Shown here: piece by piece, positions 60,735 through 64,000 of the stretch
Layout of the letters: each line of letters starts with the position of its first letter
Position numbering within the stretch: position 1 is the stretch's first letter
DNA from: Nonomuraea dietziae
GTDB taxonomy: Bacteria > Actinomycetota > Actinomycetes > Streptosporangiales > Streptosporangiaceae
Assembly (NCBI RefSeq): GCF_014195505.1
Contig: NZ_JACIBV010000001.1
Span: 3,968,001-4,032,000 of the forward strand
Length of the DNA: 64,000 bases
Direction: 5' to 3'
Program-made: the position numbers and the translations under genes
Notes under the pieces: model-generated
Seen by the model: only the letters and a program-made list of their open reading frames with translations
Databases searched by the model: none
Told to the model about the DNA's origin: nothing

Positions 60735-62086
60735 CCCCACGCTTTGTCGAGGGCGGTCTGAGCCTCCTGCTGGGCCTGGTCGAGCGCGGCCTTCGGCTCC
60801 TGCTGGCCGTTGAGCACCCGGTTGACGGCGTCCTGCCACGCCTTCTTGAACTCGGTGTCGGCCGGGTTGGCCGGAAGGGTGAAGGTGTGCGCGCTCGCCT
60901 CGTAGACGGCCTTCACGCCGTCGTCCCACGGCCGGCCGCCCGAGGTCACCATCTTCCTGATCTCCGCGTCGGCCCTGGTGTTGCCGGTCAGGACCCCGGT
61001 GAACGGCTTGCCCTCCGCCTTCCGCTTGGCCAGTCGCGCCTGGGCCGCCGCCTTCCAGGTCTCGACCAGCGTCATGGTCTTGGCGAACCTGCAGGCGGCC
61101 TCGGGGTTCTTCGAGCCCTTCGGGATGGCCCATGCCGAGCCCGAGGAGTAAGCGATGGTGTTGCCCTGCTTGTCATGGAAGGTGTCGAAGGCCATCGGCG
61201 TCTTCGGCGAGACGTTGTTGAGCACGTTGACGTACCACTGCTCCATCGGCATCGCGCCGAGCTCGCCCTCGGCGAACTGGTTGCCCTTGCCGAAGAAGTC
61301 GGCCGAGTCCCTGACCGCCTTGACCTTCGCGAAACCGCCCTGCGCGTCGTAGAGGCCGACGGCGAACTCCAGCGCCTCGACCACCCGCGCGCTGTTGAGC
61401 TGCGCCCTCCTTCCGTCGGCCGACAGCAGGTCCGCGCCGTTGGCCTTGGCCCACAGCGGCAGGAACTCCGGCAGCTTGCTGTCGTAGCCGACCTTCCCCG
61501 ACGCCTTGAGCAACTTCGGCGTCGCCGCGGCGATCTTCGTCCAGTCGGTGCCGTTGACGTCCTCGACCGTCAGGCCGGCCTTCCGCAGCAACGCGGCGTT
61601 GGCCATGGTGATCTGCACCTGGTTGAACTCGGGGACGGCCCAGAGCTCGCCGCCGAACGTCACCTGGCCGAGGGCGGGCTTGTCGTACATCGAGGTGTCG
61701 ATCCGCTCGCCCTGGACGCACGCCGTGAGCGGGATGATCGCGCCGCGCGAGGCGAAGGTGCCGATCTGGTCCCTGTTGGCGTAGATGATGTCGGGAGGGG
61801 AGCCCGAGGCCACCGACGACAGGAACTGCTGGATGTCGAGGTCGCCCTCGATCAGCTTGACCTTCGCGCCACCGAGCGAGGCCTCAGCCTTCTCCATGCG
61901 TGTGGTCGCGATCTCGTCGATGCCCGCGATGCCCATCACCGTGAGCGTGCCCTGGAAGGCGGCCCGCGGGTCGTACGTGCCCGACGCCGTGGGTGCCGCT
62001 CCGCCACCGGTGCCTCTGGCGCACGCGCTCAGCGCCATGGCGACGGCCAACGACACGACGGACCATCGGACGAGTCGCGATGTCAT
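60731..62086 (-). CDS. ABC importer sugar-binding lipoprotein
   Basis: A CUT1-type solute-binding lipoprotein (451 residues) with lipobox ALSAC (Cys22). The ATG at 62086 is chosen because GAGGAG and the signal peptide fit there; the ORF extends 33 codons upstream without support. It is divergent from a heparinase II/III-like gene, so the ligand may be a uronate-containing oligosaccharide. The binding-protein-permease-permease order is compact, with four-base overlaps. Confidence 0.91.
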   Translation of the reverse strand: MTSRLVRWSVVSLAVAMALSACARGTGGGAAPTASGTYDPRAAFQGTLTVMGIAGIDEIATTRMEKAEASLGGAKVKLIEGDLDIQQFLSSVASGSPPDIIYANRDQIGTFASRGAIIPLTACVQGERIDTSMYDKPALGQVTFGGELWAVPEFNQVQITMANAALLRKAGLTVEDVNGTDWTKIAAATPKLLKASGKVGYDSKLPEFLPLWAKANGADLLSADGRRAQLNSARVVEALEFAVGLYDAQGGFAKVKAVRDSADFFGKGNQFAEGELGAMPMEQWYVNVLNNVSPKTPMAFDTFHDKQGNTIAYSSGSAWAIPKGSKNPEAACRFAKTMTLVETWKAAAQARLAKRKAEGKPFTGVLTGNTRADAEIRKMVTSGGRPWDDGVKAVYEASAHTFTLPANPADTEFKKAWQDAVNRVLNGQQEPKAALDQAQQEAQTALDKAWG

Positions 62087-62155
62087 CTGGTTCGCTCCTC
62101 CACACCGGTCAGGCCACTCTGCCCCCGCCAGTGTGGCGCAGTTCACATCTCTGAG

Positions 62156-62185
62156 AAGGTAGGCACGTCCGTCGCGGGCCGTCAA
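62156..62185 (-). promoter_or_regulatory. Promoter of the binding-protein operon
   Basis: On the minus strand TTGACG (62180-62185) and TACCTT (62156-62161) are 18 bases apart, a good actinomycete -35/-10 pair, about 70 bases before the start codon. Confidence 0.6.
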
Positions 62186-62205
62186 CAGCCACGCCCTCGG
62201 CCTCC

Positions 62206-62234
62206 TTGACCGGGTGGAGCGGTTTTCCTAGCGT
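62206..62234 (+). promoter_or_regulatory. Promoter of the heparinase-like gene
   Basis: TTGACC (62206-62211) and TAGCGT (62229-62234) are exactly 17 bases apart. The start codon follows 16 bases after the -10, so the leader would be only about ten bases long but still contains GAGGAGG. Confidence 0.7.
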
Positions 62235-62250
62235 CGGCCGAGGAGGTTCG

Positions 62251-64000
62251 ATGAACGCCGCGTACACGCCCGACTGGCAGGGGATCCGCCGCAGGGTCGC
62301 GACCAGACCGTGGGCGGCGAACGTGCTGGCCGCGATCGGCTCCGACTTCACCCGCTGGACGGACGACCTCGTCATTCCAGGCCCCGACCGGCCGTCCGCG
62401 TGGACGCACCACTACTTCTGCGACGCCGACGGCGCGCCCCTGCGCTTCGATCCGGCGGCCCCCGCGAGCCACGCCTGCACGCGCTGCGGCCGCGCCTACA
62501 CCGGCGAGCCGTGGGACGGCGCGTGGCGCACCACGATGCACAACGCCGCCGCCGCCCAGGCCCAGCGCGCCGCCCTCCTGGTCAGGCTGGCCGACGACCA
62601 CCGAGCCGCAGAGGAGCTCGAACGGATCGCCGCCGCCTACGCCGGCGACTACCTCTCCTACGACATCCACGGCGTCAACGCCGGCAGGGGCAGGGTCCAC
62701 CCCCAGTCGCTCGACGAGGCCGTCTGGGCCGTCTGCCTGTTGCGGGCGCTGCGCTGGGCGGATGACGCGCTCACCCCCGCCACCTCCACGGCCGCCGACG
62801 CCATGGCCCGCGCGATCGCCGACCTGTTGCGCCCTCAGGTCGGCATGGTCCACAACATCCACTGCTGGCTGCTGGCGGCGCTGGCCGAGTGCGCCGTCCG
62901 CCTGCGCGACCACGAGCTGCTCCGGTGGTGCCGCGACTCCCCTTTCGGCGCGCAGGCGCAGGTCAGCGAGGGTGTCCATCCCGAGGGCCTCTGGTACGAG
63001 ATCAACCCGCACTACCACTACTACACCGTCGCCGCCCTGCTGTCCTACCGCGAGGCAGCAGGGCCCGAGGGCCTGTCCGAGGAGGCGGCGCGGCGGCTGT
63101 CGCGGGCGATCACCGCCCCGCCCGCCCTCGCCTACTCCGACACCCGCCTGCCGGCCTACGGCGACGGATGGGCCGAGTGCCACGTCGGCGACTTCGCCCC
63201 GCAGGCCGAGGCCGCCTGCGCGATCCTGCCCGAGGAGCCGCTCGATCTCGCCCCCTACTACGCCAGGACGCGCCGCGCCCCTGTCCCGCTGTGGTTCGGC
63301 AACACCTCACCGGCGCCAGGCTGCGTGGAGCTGAAGGGCCGCTCGTCGGTGGCGGCCCTCGTCTTCGGGCCTGACGACGTCCAGGCCGCCTCGCCCGGCC
63401 GTCCGGGCTCCTTCGTCTGGCCGCACGCGGGGATCGGGTTGCTGCGCTCGCCCGCCGTGCGGCTGGCCATGCGGTTCGGGCCGGACGCCGGCTGGCACGA
63501 CCACCGCGACAAGCTCGGCGTCGACGTCGAGACGGCCACCGGGTGGTCCAGCCTCGACCTCGGGACCAGCGGCTACGGTTCTGACTTCACGGCGTGGATG
63601 CGCTCGCCCCTGGCCCACAACCTGGTGGTCGTCGACGGGGCGCGCCAGCCCGAGCACGCGGGACGGCTGCTGGAGTCGTCGGCTCGGCGGCTGGTGGCCG
63701 AGTCGGCGTGGGAAGGGCAGGTCATGCGCCGCCGCGTCACCGTCTCCGACGACGGCTGGAGCGACCTGTGCACGGTCACGCTGGCCGCGCCCCTGCGCAT
63801 CGAGTGGGTCTTCCACGGAGACGGCGCCTTCCTCCCCTCGGCCCGCGCTCTTCCCGCGCCCGGGCCTGACGGCGAGGCGGGGCACGCGTGGCTGCGAGAG
63901 GTCAGGCGGATCGAGGTGCCGCACGACAGGGTGCTGCGCGGCTCGTGGGAGGTCGACGGCGCCCCTGAGCTCACGCTCGCCGTACCCGAGACGTTCGAGG
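62251..64000 (+). CDS. Heparinase II/III-like polysaccharide lyase, 3' end outside window
   Basis: An open frame runs from ATG 62251 (GAGGAGG four bases upstream) to the end of the window, 583 codons without a stop. The N-terminal helical toroid (about residues 1-350, with TMHNAAAAQAQRAALL and PEGLWYEINPHYHYYT) leads into a beta-sandwich region with HDHRDKLGVDVE, DLGTSGYGSDFT and PLAHNLVVVDGARQ, the hallmarks of heparinase II/III-family polysaccharide lyases (alginate, heparin or related uronides). No signal peptide is visible at the chosen start, so it may act on imported oligosaccharides. It is divergent from an ABC importer operon. Confidence 0.86.
   Translation, partial: MNAAYTPDWQGIRRRVATRPWAANVLAAIGSDFTRWTDDLVIPGPDRPSAWTHHYFCDADGAPLRFDPAAPASHACTRCGRAYTGEPWDGAWRTTMHNAAAAQAQRAALLVRLADDHRAAEELERIAAAYAGDYLSYDIHGVNAGRGRVHPQSLDEAVWAVCLLRALRWADDALTPATSTAADAMARAIADLLRPQVGMVHNIHCWLLAALAECAVRLRDHELLRWCRDSPFGAQAQVSEGVHPEGLWYEINPHYHYYTVAALLSYREAAGPEGLSEEAARRLSRAITAPPALAYSDTRLPAYGDGWAECHVGDFAPQAEAACAILPEEPLDLAPYYARTRRAPVPLWFGNTSPAPGCVELKGRSSVAALVFGPDDVQAASPGRPGSFVWPHAGIGLLRSPAVRLAMRFGPDAGWHDHRDKLGVDVETATGWSSLDLGTSGYGSDFTAWMRSPLAHNLVVVDGARQPEHAGRLLESSARRLVAESAWEGQVMRRRVTVSDDGWSDLCTVTLAAPLRIEWVFHGDGAFLPSARALPAPGPDGEAGHAWLREVRRIEVPHDRVLRGSWEVDGAPELTLAVPETFE

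Overview
The window is very GC-rich, with frequent GTG and TTG starts, tightly overlapping operons and almost no intergenic space. It carries IcmF, a CelR/CebR-type operator and five sugar ABC importers that lack their own ATPase. This fits a soil actinomycete, most likely of the Streptosporangiaceae (Nonomuraea/Streptosporangium-like). The placement is an inference from style and gene content, not from a marker gene.

Left part (1-7 kb): the 3' part of a PP2C phosphatase, a small secreted protein, a CHAP amidase-like protein that seems to use a CTG start, and the 1177-residue fused isobutyryl-CoA mutase IcmF behind a perfect palindrome. A minisatellite and a broken Rpn-like gene follow. A soluble Ser/Thr kinase then leads into the first sugar region.

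Sugar region A (8-17 kb): a cluster of LacI-type palindromes, including a perfect TGGGAGCGCTCCCA box, precedes a CebEFG-like importer plus a GH1 beta-glucosidase. A second promoter/operator drives an AglEFG-like importer and a LacI repressor. A sigma-factor/membrane-protein fusion and a carboxymuconolactone-decarboxylase-like protein lie between A and B.

Sugar region B (19-29 kb): a GH13 alpha-glucosidase, two permeases, a binding protein and a LacI repressor on the minus strand stand divergent to a secreted 1176-residue GH87-type alpha-1,3-glucanase. Matching TTGCAA-centred operators lie in front of both arms. Together they look like a locus that degrades alpha-1,3-glucan and imports the products.

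Middle (29-38 kb): an MBL-fold protein/FAD monooxygenase pair, an alpha/beta hydrolase with a truncated DUF4180 gene behind a MerR-type promoter, small membrane and DinB-like proteins, a secreted Ig-like protein, a PfkB-family protein lacking the catalytic Asp, a nucleotidyltransferase and an MFS transporter.

DNA-repair operon (38.6-44.9 kb): HerA-like ATPase, SbcD, SbcC and NurA, overlapping or nearly so, in one transcriptional direction. This is the bacterial counterpart of the archaeal HerA-Mre11-Rad50-NurA end-resection cluster.

Right part (45-64 kb): a secreted M14 carboxypeptidase; a ThuA, Gfo/Idh and S33 peptidase run; a divergent LysR/MFS pair; sugar region C (importer, ROK protein, GntR, SIS protein, probably amino-sugar related); a galactarate/talarate-type dehydratase; and sugar region D (importer divergent from a heparinase II/III-like protein cut by the window end), probably acting on uronate-containing polysaccharides.

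No tRNA, rRNA, CRISPR array or intact mobile element was seen.
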